Source: an uncultured bacterium (GTDB lineage: Bacteria > Acidobacteriota > Thermoanaerobaculia > Multivoradales > JAHEKO01). From it: DNA of 47,944 nt. The stretch is from positions 1 to 47,944 of the forward strand of contig CAJQNK010000091.1 of assembly GCA_905479655.1 (NCBI GenBank), in the 5' to 3' direction. The notes beneath the pieces are model-generated. The model was not told where the DNA came from and made no database searches. It saw only the letters and a program-made list of their open reading frames with translations. Position numbers and translations under genes: made by a program. Shown here one piece after another: positions 1 to 12,400 of this stretch; the stretch's first letter is position 1; the number at the start of each line of letters is the position of its first letter.

Positions 1-277
1 CTGCGTACACCGCGTTGAGCGTTGGAAAGTCGGCCATGTCGGTGACGAAGACGGTCACCTTGACGACCGCCGGCCAGTCACAGCCGGCCGACGCCAGGAC
101 CTGCGATAGGTTCTCGAAGACCCGCCGTGCCTGCGCCTCGAATCCTCCGGGAACGATCTCGCCGCTCGCGGGGTCGAGGCCGATCTGGCCGGAGGAGTAG
201 AGCCAGCCGCCCACGCTCACGGCCTGCGAGTAGGGGCCGATGGCCGCGGGTGCATCGTCCGTGTGATGAAATCTCAT
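1..277 (-). CDS. RidA family reactive-intermediate deaminase (C-terminus beyond window)
   Basis: Family members hydrolyse reactive enamine/imine intermediates released by PLP enzymes in the cytoplasm. The first 92 residues are visible and match the family: IGPYSQAV near residue 13, SGQIGLDP near 34, and VTVFVTDMADFPTLNAVYA at the window edge. The C-terminus, including the conserved Arg that binds substrate carboxylate, lies off the window. The ATG at 277 is preceded by a good GGGAGGGAAG-type ribosome site. It follows the hypoxanthine phosphoribosyltransferase gene by 30 nt on the same strand, so the two are probably cotranscribed. The family call is firm; the substrate is unknown. Confidence 0.9.
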   Translation of the reverse strand, partial: MRFHHTDDAPAAIGPYSQAVSVGGWLYSSGQIGLDPASGEIVPGGFEAQARRVFENLSQVLASAGCDWPAVVKVTVFVTDMADFPTLNAVYA

Positions 278-307
278 CGTCTTCCCTCCCGCGACCCGGA
301 ACGCCGG

Positions 308-853
308 TCAGTCGTCCACGTCGCCGTCATAGACCCCGATGTAGGGCAGGTTGCGGTAGCGCTCCGCGAAGTCGAGTCCGAAACCGACGACGAAGAGGTT
401 CTCGATCGAAAAGCCGCAGTAGTCGATGGGTACCTCGACCTCGCGCGACGAGGGTTTGTCCAGGAGGGTGCACAGCTTGACGCTGGCGGCTCCCCGGAAG
501 CGCATCAGGTCCAGGATCGTGCGCAGGGTGTAGCCGGTATCTACGATGTCCTCGATCAACAGGACGTGCTGGCCGCGCAGGGAGAGGTCGACGTCCTTGC
601 GGATCCGAACCTCGCCGGAGGTCGTTCCCGAGCCGTAGCTGGAGGTCTGGAAGAAGTCGATGGCCACCGGGGTCTTCAGGTGCTGGAGGAGGTCCACCAG
701 GAAGAAGACGGAGCCCTTCAGAACGCCGACGGCGACGATGCGATCGACCTCGGCGTGGTCACGGTCGATCTCCTCGGCCAGCTCGCGGATTCGGCGTTGC
801 AGGGCGTCCACCGAGATGAGCACCCGCGGATCGTCGCTTCGTTTGCGGCTCAC
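308..853 (-). CDS. hpt: Hypoxanthine(-guanine) phosphoribosyltransferase
   Basis: Cytosolic purine salvage enzyme that converts hypoxanthine or guanine plus PRPP to IMP or GMP. The 181-residue length is normal for the family. The PRPP-binding loop VLLIEDIVDTGYTL lies at about residues 97-110; LKGSVFF (45-51), LLDKPSSR and FVVGFGLDFAERYRNLPYIG give the other family motifs. The start is a GTG at 853. The divergent neighbour begins only 20 nt away at 874, so promoters for the two genes must overlap or lie inside coding sequence. RidA follows downstream. A purine nucleoside phosphorylase is encoded 1.6 kb away on the same strand, so this corner of the window is devoted to purine salvage. Confidence 0.95.
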   Translation of the reverse strand: MSRKRSDDPRVLISVDALQRRIRELAEEIDRDHAEVDRIVAVGVLKGSVFFLVDLLQHLKTPVAIDFFQTSSYGSGTTSGEVRIRKDVDLSLRGQHVLLIEDIVDTGYTLRTILDLMRFRGAASVKLCTLLDKPSSREVEVPIDYCGFSIENLFVVGFGLDFAERYRNLPYIGVYDGDVDD

Positions 854-860
854 GTTGCCC

Positions 861-866
861 TAGAAT
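861..866 (+). promoter_or_regulatory. Candidate -10 element (TAGAAT) for the 538-residue protein
   Basis: TAGAAT matches the sigma70 -10 consensus at five of six positions and ends 7 nt before the ATG at 874. A start site at the usual distance would fall on the ATG, giving a leaderless or nearly leaderless transcript. The CGGAGA between them could act as a weak ribosome site only if transcription started further upstream. No convincing -35 box is seen (TTCGTT at the 17-nt spacing). Confidence 0.3.
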
Positions 867-873
867 CGGAGAA

Positions 874-2490
874 ATGACGGAATGGGAAGGCGGGGAGACC
901 CTGGACCGGGAGGGCGTGGAGCTTGCCGCGCACCATCGCCGCTATCTGGACCTGGTCGGGCGGTTCAAGTCGGCTTGGACGTTCCACCAGTTCCTCGAGG
1001 GGCTTCAGAAGATCTTCGTCGACGCGGATCTCGGCGAGTACCGACCGGCGGAGTTTCGGGATGTCTATCGCAGCCTGAAGAAGCTGTCGGACGGCCTGGA
1101 CTCGGCTTCCACCGAAGACTTCGAAGCCCAACTGCGGCTGGTGGAGGAGACCCAGGCGTCGCTGCTGGCGTCACTCGCCGAGCAGGATAGCAGACTCTCA
1201 CCGTCCCTCCACCGGGCTCTGTTCTTCCGGATCGACACGTACGATCAGCAGATTCTGGCCCGCCTGCTCCGCTTTTACATCTACTGCTGGAAGACGGACC
1301 TGTGGACCGGAGACGACGCCTGCGACAAGGCCGATCTGCTGATGACCCGGCTGGCGGAGGACACCACGCCGGGGGAGGCGGAGCCCGACTGGGATCGGAC
1401 CCGCACGCTCTTCGAGGGCGTCATCTCGAGCCTGGTGACCCCGGAATCGGTGGACGCGGGGCTGGTCGAGACGCTGTGCGGGCTGCTGGACGAGAGCCGT
1501 CGGGCCTGTGCCGACGCCGACAGCATCGATGAGATCCGGGAGATCGTGGGGTCCTATCGGCAGCTCAAGCACGAGCTGGGGTCCCATCTCTTCCTGCCCG
1601 ACATCATGATGGCGGTCGTCCACGCCAACTGGGCGCTGCGCCAGGCGGTCCAACGGGTCTTCCAGAGAGAGGAACGGAGCATCTTCGCCGACACGGAGCG
1701 GATCTTCGAGCTCGAGGGCCGGGTGGAGATCGACGGGGATCTCGACGAGCGCCTGACCGAGATGCGCTCGGCCATCGCGTCGTTCGAGCAGCGGGTGCAG
1801 GACCGGAACGTCCGCCTGGAGGAGGTGACGACCCTTCGGCAGAGCATCGAGGAGCTGATCCCGCGTCTCAGCGTCGACACGGCGGAGACCGCCGCCCACG
1901 GGGCGGCCCCGTCCGCTGAGGCGGCCGAAGTGGCGGGGGTCCCGCCCGTCGACGCCAAGGAGCCCAGCCACCAGCTCGAGAGGGACAACGGCACGGATGG
2001 CGAGGCGGAGCTTCTGCGGCCGGCCTACCGCGAGCTCGTGCGGGCACTCGAGAGCGAGGGGCGGGGCCCGGGCTCCGTCCACGAGGCCTGCAGAGGTCTG
2101 CGGCTGGCCGCCTTCGAGCTGGAGGCGCGGGAGGTCCTGGCCTATCGCCGCCTGGTCGGGGAGACGGCTTCGGACATGCGGCTCGAACGCCTCGTCCTGG
2201 TGGCGGCGGCGCTGCGTTACAGGATCCGGCGCGAGACGGAGGGTCTGCAGGCGCGACTGGCGGGCGGTGGCTCGGTCACCGCCTCGATGGCCGCTCGGCT
2301 GGCGACCCGGGTCGCGGGAGACTACGAGCATCGTCTGCGCAACGCGGTGGAGCACAGCGTGCTCGAGGGTGACCAGGGCGAGGCCCAGTCGCTCCAACTG
2401 GTCCTCATGCGGCTGCAGCGGGACGCGTCGGAGCTCTGGCTCCTCGTCCACCGGCCGGTCGGGGACCTAGCCGTTCACAGCCTGGAGTAG
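874..2490 (+). CDS. Conserved-looking hypothetical protein, 538 residues, helical
   Basis: I do not recognise this protein. It has no signal peptide and no membrane segment, so it is probably cytoplasmic. It is charged and predicted mostly helical: an N-terminal block (about 1-260) rich in Leu/Glu/Arg, a coiled-coil-like stretch near 270-330, a low-complexity Ala/Pro/Glu linker at about 335-370, and a second helical block to the end. The start ATG at 874 lies 20 nt from the divergent hpt start. Its 3' end overlaps the convergent purine nucleoside phosphorylase gene by 24 nt. Codon use matches the neighbours, and the frame is clearly the coding one compared with antisense frames. The position between two purine-salvage genes on the opposite strand may be coincidental. 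Confidence 0.8.
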   Translation: MTEWEGGETLDREGVELAAHHRRYLDLVGRFKSAWTFHQFLEGLQKIFVDADLGEYRPAEFRDVYRSLKKLSDGLDSASTEDFEAQLRLVEETQASLLASLAEQDSRLSPSLHRALFFRIDTYDQQILARLLRFYIYCWKTDLWTGDDACDKADLLMTRLAEDTTPGEAEPDWDRTRTLFEGVISSLVTPESVDAGLVETLCGLLDESRRACADADSIDEIREIVGSYRQLKHELGSHLFLPDIMMAVVHANWALRQAVQRVFQREERSIFADTERIFELEGRVEIDGDLDERLTEMRSAIASFEQRVQDRNVRLEEVTTLRQSIEELIPRLSVDTAETAAHGAAPSAEAAEVAGVPPVDAKEPSHQLERDNGTDGEAELLRPAYRELVRALESEGRGPGSVHEACRGLRLAAFELEAREVLAYRRLVGETASDMRLERLVLVAAALRYRIRRETEGLQARLAGGGSVTASMAARLATRVAGDYEHRLRNAVEHSVLEGDQGEAQSLQLVLMRLQRDASELWLLVHRPVGDLAVHSLE

Positions 2491-3297
2491 GGCCCCGAGA
2501 AGCAGTTGCACCCCCCGGGCGGCCTCTCGGCCGGCCTCCAACACTTCCTCGTGGTCGAGTGCGGCATCGCCGCCGACCCCGGCCGCGAGGTTGCTCACCA
2601 GCGAGAGGCACAGGCAGCGCACGCCGAGGTGGCGCGCGGCGATGACCTCGAGGACGGTCGACATGCCGACCAGATCCGCTCCGAGAGTCCGCAGCATGCG
2701 GACCTCCGCCGGCGTCTCGTAGCTGGGACCGGCAACTCCGGCGTAGACGCCCTCGCCGGCTCGCAGGCCGAGCTCCCGCGCCGTCTTGCGTGCCAGCTCG
2801 CGCAGTCCCGCGTCGTAGGCGCCGCCCATGTCGGGAAACTGCGGACCCCAGGTCGCCGGCAGCTCGCCGCGGAGCGGGTTCAGGGCCATCAGGTTGAGGT
2901 GGTCTCGCAGGAAGACGAGGTCCCCGGGGCGAAGGGCCGGGTCGAGGCCTCCCGCAGCGTTGCTCATCAGGAGACGTCGGCAACCCAGCAGAGCCGCGAG
3001 CCGCACGACGAAGACGGTCTGGTGGGCGTCGAAGCCCTGGTAGGAGTGGACCCGGCCCCTCTGGTAGAGAACCGTTCGCCCCGAGGGGAGCTCGATGATC
3101 TCGACCTCGAGGGGGTGCCCGACGATGCCGTGGACCTCGAACGGGACGACGTCACGGAGGGGGGCGCGGTGGAGGACCTTCCCCGGGAGGTCGACGGCCA
3201 GGCCGGAACCGGAGACGAGGTGGACGGAGGGCACCGGCCAGCCGCGCTCGTTCCAGCGTGCGACAGCGGCCTCGAGCTGAGCGACGGTCTCGTGCAT
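2467..3297 (-). CDS. punA: Purine nucleoside phosphorylase, trimeric (low-molecular-mass) type
   Basis: Phosphorolyses (deoxy)inosine and (deoxy)guanosine to base plus (deoxy)ribose 1-phosphate. The 276 residues fit the trimeric class: GSGL phosphate loop near 30, SNAAGGLDP near 113, VAGPSYETPAEVRML near 187 and GADLVGMSTVLEVIAARH near 205. SLVSN retains the Asn that in this family selects 6-oxopurines, so adenosine is an unlikely substrate. The ATG at 3297 is divergent from lysS, with 117 nt between the two starts. The 3' end overlaps the convergent 874-2490 gene by 24 nt. It functionally pairs with the nearby hpt gene: base released here can be converted to nucleotide there. Confidence 0.95.
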   Translation of the reverse strand: MHETVAQLEAAVARWNERGWPVPSVHLVSGSGLAVDLPGKVLHRAPLRDVVPFEVHGIVGHPLEVEIIELPSGRTVLYQRGRVHSYQGFDAHQTVFVVRLAALLGCRRLLMSNAAGGLDPALRPGDLVFLRDHLNLMALNPLRGELPATWGPQFPDMGGAYDAGLRELARKTARELGLRAGEGVYAGVAGPSYETPAEVRMLRTLGADLVGMSTVLEVIAARHLGVRCLCLSLVSNLAAGVGGDAALDHEEVLEAGREAARGVQLLLGALLQAVNG

Positions 3298-3414
3298 GGC
3301 GCCGCGGATCGTAGCAGGTCAGCGGGGGCGCGGGAGCCGCGGCCCTTGGGGTATCGTTCGTCCGCGGGCGGGCCAGATGGGCGGACGCCCTCCAACGACC
3401 GAAGAGGACCCGAG

Positions 3415-4976
<1,562 letters not shown>

Positions 4977-4980
<4 letters not shown>

Positions 4981-6176
4981 TCTTGGCCCGCTCTGCCGAT
5001 TGCGGGCCGGGGCTGCCGTTCGCGGCCGTTGTGGCGCTGCGCTATCTGCGAAGCACGCGCCGCGACTCGTTCGTCCGCTTCCTCTCCCTCGTGGCCTGTG
5101 GCGGGCTGGCGGTCGGCGTCGCCGCGTTGATCCTGTCCCTGGCGGCGCTCACCGGGTTCCAGGACGCCCTGAAGGAGGAGATCCTGAGCCGCACCCCCGA
5201 GGTCGCCGTGGACGTGCCGCCCGACCGCGACGCCGCCGAGGTCGCCGTCGCGATCGCCGGCGTCGAAGGGGTCCTCGGAGTCCGTCGGTCGGTCGAGGGT
5301 CGCGGCTGGATCCTCTCGGAGGGGCGGGTCCGCTCGGTCCTGCTGGAGGGCTTCGAGGGGGCGCTGCCGGAGAGCTACGCCGAGGCGCCGAGCCGGGGGC
5401 CCGGCGTGTACCTGCCGGAGCGCCTGGCCGCGAGTTGGGGGCTCGAGGCGGGGGATCGAGTCGAGATCGCCTCGAACCGCCCGACGCTGACACCCCTCGG
5501 CCCGCAGCCCCGGGTCCTCCGTCGACCGGTGGCCGGCCTGTACCGGGCGGGACGCACGGAGCAGGAGGATCGCCTGGCGCTGCCCCTGGCGGACGCCGGG
5601 CGGCTCCTCGGCCCGCTGACGGAGCGGGTCGAGGTGGATGCGGGCGGCCTCGAGCGCGCGCAGCGGGTCGCCACGCGGCTGGCCGACGTCCTGCCCGAGG
5701 GCGTCACCGTGCGGACCTGGCGCGAGCTCGAGCGCGGTCTGTTCTTCGCCCTGCGATTGGAGAAGTCGGTCATGTTCGTCGCCCTCTCCCTGATCGTCGG
5801 GGTGGCCGCCCTGGCCCTCGTGGCGGACGTGCATCTGGTGATCGCAGCGAAGCGGGCGGAGCTCGGGATGCTCGGCACCCTGGGGGCCTCGCCTTCGGCG
5901 CTGCGCCGGGTCTTCCTCCTGTTCGGCGCCGGCCTGGCGACGGTGGGCGGCGGCGTCGGGCTGGCTCTCGGGCTCAGCGGAGCGCACCTGCTGGACCGCT
6001 ACCGTCTCCTCCGCCTACCGCCGCGGGTCTACTTCCTGGACCACGTGCCGTTCACCGTCCGCCTCGCGGACGTGGCGGTCATCCTGCTCGTCAGCCTCGG
6101 CCTCTCCCTGGCGTGCGCCGTGTGGGCGGCCGGACGGGCGGCCGCTCTGACGCCCGTGGAGGCCCTGCGCCGATGA
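4977..6176 (+). CDS. lolC: Lipoprotein-releasing ABC transporter permease LolC/E
   Basis: Inner-membrane permease of the LolCDE machine that extracts mature lipoproteins for transfer to the outer membrane. The 399 residues show the MacB/FtsX layout: one N-terminal membrane segment (about 33-55), a large periplasmic domain (about 60-255) and three C-terminal segments. The FtsX-type coupling motif AELGMLGTLGAS is near 305. The GTG at 4977 overlaps the lysS stop; the TTG at 4983 is an alternative. The stop overlaps the lolD ATG by 4 nt. Only one permease gene is present, so a homodimeric LolF-like arrangement or a second unlinked permease is possible. Confidence 0.9.
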
Positions 6177-6856
6177 GCGTCGGCGTCTCGGTACGCGGCC
6201 TGGAGAAGGCCTACGAGGACGGCGCCCGGCGGGTCGAGGTGCTGCGCGGCGTGGACCTCTCGGTGACCGCCGGCGAGCGGGTGGCGATCGTGGGCCCCTC
6301 GGGCTCGGGCAAGTCGACGCTGCTGCATCTCCTGGGGACCCTGGACCGGCCCGACGCCGGCACGGTCGAGATCGGCGGTCAGGCCGTCGGGGAGCTGACG
6401 GGCTCGCGGCTCGCGGCCTTCCGCAATCGGACCATCGGTTTCGTCTTCCAGTTCCACGAGCTCCTGGCGGAGTTCACCGCCCTCGAGAACGTCATGCTGC
6501 CCGGCCGGATCGCACGCCGCCCCCTCGGGGAGCTGGAGGAGCGGGCCCGGGAGCTTCTCGAGGAGGTGGGGATGACCCGCCGTTCGGACCATTTCCCCTC
6601 GCAGCTCTCCGGGGGCGAGCGCCAGAGGGTGGCGCTGTGCCGGGCGCTCATTCTCGACCCGCCGCTGTTGCTGGCGGACGAGCCGACGGGAAACCTCGAT
6701 CCTGTCATCGGCGACCGCGTCTTCGACCTCCTCGTCGAGCTGCAGGAGCGGCACGGCACCACGGCCGTGGTCGTGACCCACAATCCGGAGATCGCCCGCC
6801 GCTGTGCTAGACTGCTGAGCCTGGAAAACGGCTTCCTGCACGACGGAAACCGCTGA
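6173..6856 (+). CDS. lolD: Lipoprotein-releasing ABC transporter ATPase LolD
   Basis: The 227-residue ATPase drives lipoprotein release with the adjacent LolC/E permease. Walker A GPSGSGKST is near residues 40-48, Q-loop FVFQFHELL near 90, signature LSGGERQRVALCRAL near 143 and Walker B LLLADEPTGNLD near 163. The length and the TGNLDP motif place it in the MacB/LolD group. The ATG at 6173 overlaps the lolC stop (ATGA). A 53-nt gap with a GAGAGAG ribosome site separates it from clpC. LPS, BamA and LolCD genes lie within 10 kb, so this is an outer-membrane biogenesis neighbourhood. Confidence 0.95.
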   Translation: MSVGVSVRGLEKAYEDGARRVEVLRGVDLSVTAGERVAIVGPSGSGKSTLLHLLGTLDRPDAGTVEIGGQAVGELTGSRLAAFRNRTIGFVFQFHELLAEFTALENVMLPGRIARRPLGELEERARELLEEVGMTRRSDHFPSQLSGGERQRVALCRALILDPPLLLADEPTGNLDPVIGDRVFDLLVELQERHGTTAVVVTHNPEIARRCARLLSLENGFLHDGNR

Positions 6857-6909
6857 TTTCATCGAGCTTTCGGACCCTTTCGACCAGTCGCCGGCAACCG
6901 AGAGAGACC

Positions 6910-9336
<2,427 letters not shown>

Positions 9337-9379
9337 AGGACGGGCCAGCGCGGCCGGCAGTGTCGGGACCCAGAGCGCC

Positions 9380-9397
9380 AGGCCGGTTCGCCGGCCT
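9380..9397 (+). other. Hairpin with TTCG loop between clpC and bamA
   Basis: AGGCCGG-TTCG-CCGGCCT forms a perfect 7-bp stem with a UUCG loop, closed by G-C rather than the classical C-G. There is no downstream T run, so it is not a canonical intrinsic terminator. It could instead be an mRNA-stabilising or processing element between the two genes. Confidence 0.45.
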
Positions 9398-9436
9398 CGG
9401 CGGACCGTTGCCCGCAGGAGTGAGGACACCCTGAAC

Positions 9437-11812
9437 ATGATGCCCCCGAAGACCACCAGATTTCACCTCTTGCTCCTGGTTGTCGCCTTCGTGGCGTCGG
9501 CTGGCCTCGGCCTCGCGCCGGCCGCGGAGGCCCAGAGCCCCTGGGCCGGCAGGACCATCGAGGCCATCGAGATCACCGGACTGCGCACGGTGCCGGAGGA
9601 GACCCTCCGGTACTACCTCGCACTCGAGGAGGGAAAGCCACTCGACCCGACGGACCTCAACGCCCGGATCCACGATCTCTGGTCCCGCGAGCTCCTCGAC
9701 GAGGTCGCGGTCGACGTCGAGGAGGGGACCTCCGGCGTGCGGGTCATCCTGCGGGTGCGGGAGAGGCCGGTCCTCGAGAGCGTCGAGTACGAGGGGGTCA
9801 AGCGGATCAGTCAGTCCGACATCCAGGAGCGGATCTCGCAGGAGAGGATCCGGGTGATCGAGGGGACGCCGTTGAGCCAGGGGGAGCTCTTCCGCCTGAA
9901 GAGGGCGATCGAGGCTCTCTACAAGGAGAAGGGGTACCGCCTGGCCGAGGCGACCTACACGCTGGAGCCGGTCGGGACCGACGAGTACCAGGTCGTCTAC
10001 ACGATCGACGAGGGCGACAAGATCCGCATCGGGGACATCGACTTCGAGGGCAACACCGTCTTCCGGGACATCCGCCTGCGCTGGGTGATGAAGGGCACCA
10101 AGGAGAGCGGGCTCGTCACCCGGGTCCTGAAGAAGGACATCTACAATCCGGCGAAGCTCGAGGAGGATCTCGGTCTGGTCAGCGAGATCTACCGCGACGC
10201 GGGGTACAAGAACATCACCCTCGGGGAGCCGGCCATCGAGGTGCGCGGCGAGGAGGACGGCAAGCGTCGTCTCGGAATCACCGTGCCCGTCGAGGAGGGC
10301 CAGCGCTGGAAGCTCGGCGAGATCGAGATCGAGGGGAACGAGCGCTTCGCCGACGAGCTCCTCCTCCGTGTGTTCAAGCGTCCCCGCGGAGACTGGCTCC
10401 GGTCCTCCGTGATCACCGCGGGACAGGAGGCGATCCAGGAGATCTACTCGAACTCGGGCTACCTCTTCGCGCAGGTGGACACCGAGACGCGCGACGTGGA
10501 CGAGACCACCGCGAGCGTCGTCGTGCACGTCGACGAGGGGGATCAGTTTCGGGTGGGGCGGATCGAGTTCACGGGCAACACGCGGACGAAGGACAAGGTC
10601 CTGAGGCGAGAGCTGCGGGTGCAGGAGACCTTGGTGCTCAATGCCGGCGCCCTGCGCAACAGCCTGCGACGCATCGGCCAGCTCGAGTACTTCAAGGTCG
10701 ACGAGGACGACCCGGTCAACTTCGACTTCGACGCCGAGAGCAAGACCGTGGACGTGACCGTGAAGGGCGCGGAGGGCGACCGGACGGAGCTGCAGCTGGG
10801 TGGCGGCTGGAGCGAGGTCGACGGCTTCTTCGGCCAGCTGTCCATCCGGACCCGGAACTTCCTGGGCCGCGGCGAGTCCGTCGGCGCTTCGCTCCAGACC
10901 GGGCGTTACCGCAACCTTCTCGACGTCTCCTACTTCGCACCGTGGTTCCTCGACCGGCCGCAGACGGTGGGAATCCAGGTCTTCCGCAACGACCTCGACT
11001 ACAACCTCCTGTCGGGGCAGCAGTTTCTGCAGAAGAGCACGGGCATCACGCTGACCTACGGCCGCAACCTCGGGATCTTCCAGAACCTCTCGGTCTCCTA
11101 CAGCCTGTTCGACGCGGAGGATCGCCGGACGCTGCTCGCGCTCGACGGCTCGCTGGTCGAGCAGGAGTTCGTGCGCTCCGTCTCGTCGATCCGGACGGTC
11201 TTCACGCGCAACACCATCGACAGCCGCCTGAACCCGACCAACGGCTGGCGTCTCTCGGCCTCGGTCGAGGTCGCCGGCGGACCGATCGGAGGCGACACGG
11301 ACTTCGTTCGCCCCCGGCTGACCTACACCGCGTTCGCCCCGGTCACGAAGGGCACGGTGAGGACGGTGGGGCAGTTGAACTTCGAGGCCGGCTACATCGT
11401 CCCCTACAACGGCCAGGACCTGTTCTTCCTCGACCGCTTCTACCTGGGCGGCGAGAACAGCGTTCGCGGTTTCCGCTTCCGCTCGCTCTGGGTGCGCGAC
11501 AAGGATGGGAACACCGTCGTCGACGAGTTCGGCACACCCCTCGGTGGCGACAAGTTCGTCCAGGCGAACGTGGAGTATCATCTGTTGCTCGGGGAGCCCT
11601 TCCGGCTCCTCGCGTTCTTCGATGTCGGCGGCGTCTACTCGGAGAGCCAGGACATCAATCTGGACGCCCTCCGGATGACCGCCGGTATGGAGTTCCGCCT
11701 GTTCGTGCCGGTCTTCGGTCAACCACTGCGCTTCATTTTCGCCAGGAACCTGGACGAGCTCACCGACGACCGTTTCGAGAGTTTCCAGTTCAGTATCGGT
11801 GCTGGATTCTGA
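9437..11812 (+). CDS. bamA: Outer membrane protein assembly factor BamA
   Basis: Central component of the BAM complex that folds beta-barrel proteins into the outer membrane. The 791 residues have a signal peptide (about 1-33, hydrophobic core LLLLVVAFVASAGLGL, AEA-Q cleavage). Five POTRA-like repeats follow to about residue 440, with recurrent G(N/V)xxF/I motifs such as FEGNTVFRDI and FTGNTRTKDK. A 16-strand-type barrel completes the protein. The VRGF lid-lock motif occurs in ENSVRGFRFRSLW near 675, and the last residue is Phe, as expected for BAM substrates. ATG 9437 or 9440 may be used; AGGAGTGAGGAC lies upstream. It heads the bamA-skp-lpxD-fabZ-lpxA cluster. Confidence 0.96.
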   Translation: MMPPKTTRFHLLLLVVAFVASAGLGLAPAAEAQSPWAGRTIEAIEITGLRTVPEETLRYYLALEEGKPLDPTDLNARIHDLWSRELLDEVAVDVEEGTSGVRVILRVRERPVLESVEYEGVKRISQSDIQERISQERIRVIEGTPLSQGELFRLKRAIEALYKEKGYRLAEATYTLEPVGTDEYQVVYTIDEGDKIRIGDIDFEGNTVFRDIRLRWVMKGTKESGLVTRVLKKDIYNPAKLEEDLGLVSEIYRDAGYKNITLGEPAIEVRGEEDGKRRLGITVPVEEGQRWKLGEIEIEGNERFADELLLRVFKRPRGDWLRSSVITAGQEAIQEIYSNSGYLFAQVDTETRDVDETTASVVVHVDEGDQFRVGRIEFTGNTRTKDKVLRRELRVQETLVLNAGALRNSLRRIGQLEYFKVDEDDPVNFDFDAESKTVDVTVKGAEGDRTELQLGGGWSEVDGFFGQLSIRTRNFLGRGESVGASLQTGRYRNLLDVSYFAPWFLDRPQTVGIQVFRNDLDYNLLSGQQFLQKSTGITLTYGRNLGIFQNLSVSYSLFDAEDRRTLLALDGSLVEQEFVRSVSSIRTVFTRNTIDSRLNPTNGWRLSASVEVAGGPIGGDTDFVRPRLTYTAFAPVTKGTVRTVGQLNFEAGYIVPYNGQDLFFLDRFYLGGENSVRGFRFRSLWVRDKDGNTVVDEFGTPLGGDKFVQANVEYHLLLGEPFRLLAFFDVGGVYSESQDINLDALRMTAGMEFRLFVPVFGQPLRFIFARNLDELTDDRFESFQFSIGAGF

Positions 11813-11825
11813 GGAGAGGAGAGTC

Positions 11826-12398
11826 ATGCAGAACCATGCCCATATTCCAGTCACCGGCGCCCGTTGGCGTCTCGCCGCGATCCTGCTGCTCGCGTTCGCG
11901 GCGCTGCCGGCGTGGGGCCAGGGCGGTGCCTCCATCCCGACGGCCAAGGTGGCGGTCATCGACGTCCAGCGCATCCTGACGGACTCCGCGGCCGGCAAGT
12001 CCGCGCTGGAGCGCCTGGGCGAGCTGAAGAAGAGCCGGGAAGGTCAGTTGAAGGCCAAGGCGGAAGAGATCGACGGACTGCGCAAGCAGATCGACGAGGG
12101 GCGCCTCACGCTCTCCGAGCAGCGCCTCGTGGACCTCCAGAAGGAGCTCGAGGACAAGGCCATCGACCTGCAGCGGGCGCAGGACGACGCCAACCGCGAG
12201 TTGGAGAAGTCGAGAGAGAGCACCTTCGCCGCCATCGAGGAGAGGGTCCTTCCGATCATCGACGAGGTCGGCCGCGAGATGAGGCTGACCCTGATCTTCA
12301 ACAAGTACCAGAGTGGCCTGCTGTTCGCGCAGGACGAGGCGGACATCACGGACCTGATCCTCCAGCGGTTCGATCAGAGTCAGGCCGAGGGAGGCTGA
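11826..12398 (+). CDS. skp: Periplasmic chaperone Skp/OmpH family
   Basis: Skp-type chaperones hold unfolded outer-membrane proteins in the periplasm and deliver them to BamA. The 190 residues include a signal peptide (hydrophobic core [16 protein letters not shown], cleavage near residue 31), the family start [24 protein letters not shown], a long charged coiled coil (about 60-140), and a C-terminal strand region ending in [12 protein letters not shown]. The ATG at 11826 is chosen over an in-frame ATG at 11799, because the latter lies inside bamA and 11826 has a strong GAGGAGAGGAGAG site. It lies 13 nt after bamA, a widely conserved order. Confidence 0.93.
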   Translation: MQNHAHIPVTGARWRLAAILLLAFAALPAWGQGGASIPTAKVAVIDVQRILTDSAAGKSALERLGELKKSREGQLKAKAEEIDGLRKQIDEGRLTLSEQRLVDLQKELEDKAIDLQRAQDDANRELEKSRESTFAAIEERVLPIIDEVGREMRLTLIFNKYQSGLLFAQDEADITDLILQRFDQSQAEGG

Positions 12399-12400
12399 CC

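Noticed and set aside
2506..3414. 303-codon upstream extension of the lysS frame
   Set aside because: It is antisense to punA, and the family N-terminus plus ribosome site are at 3415.
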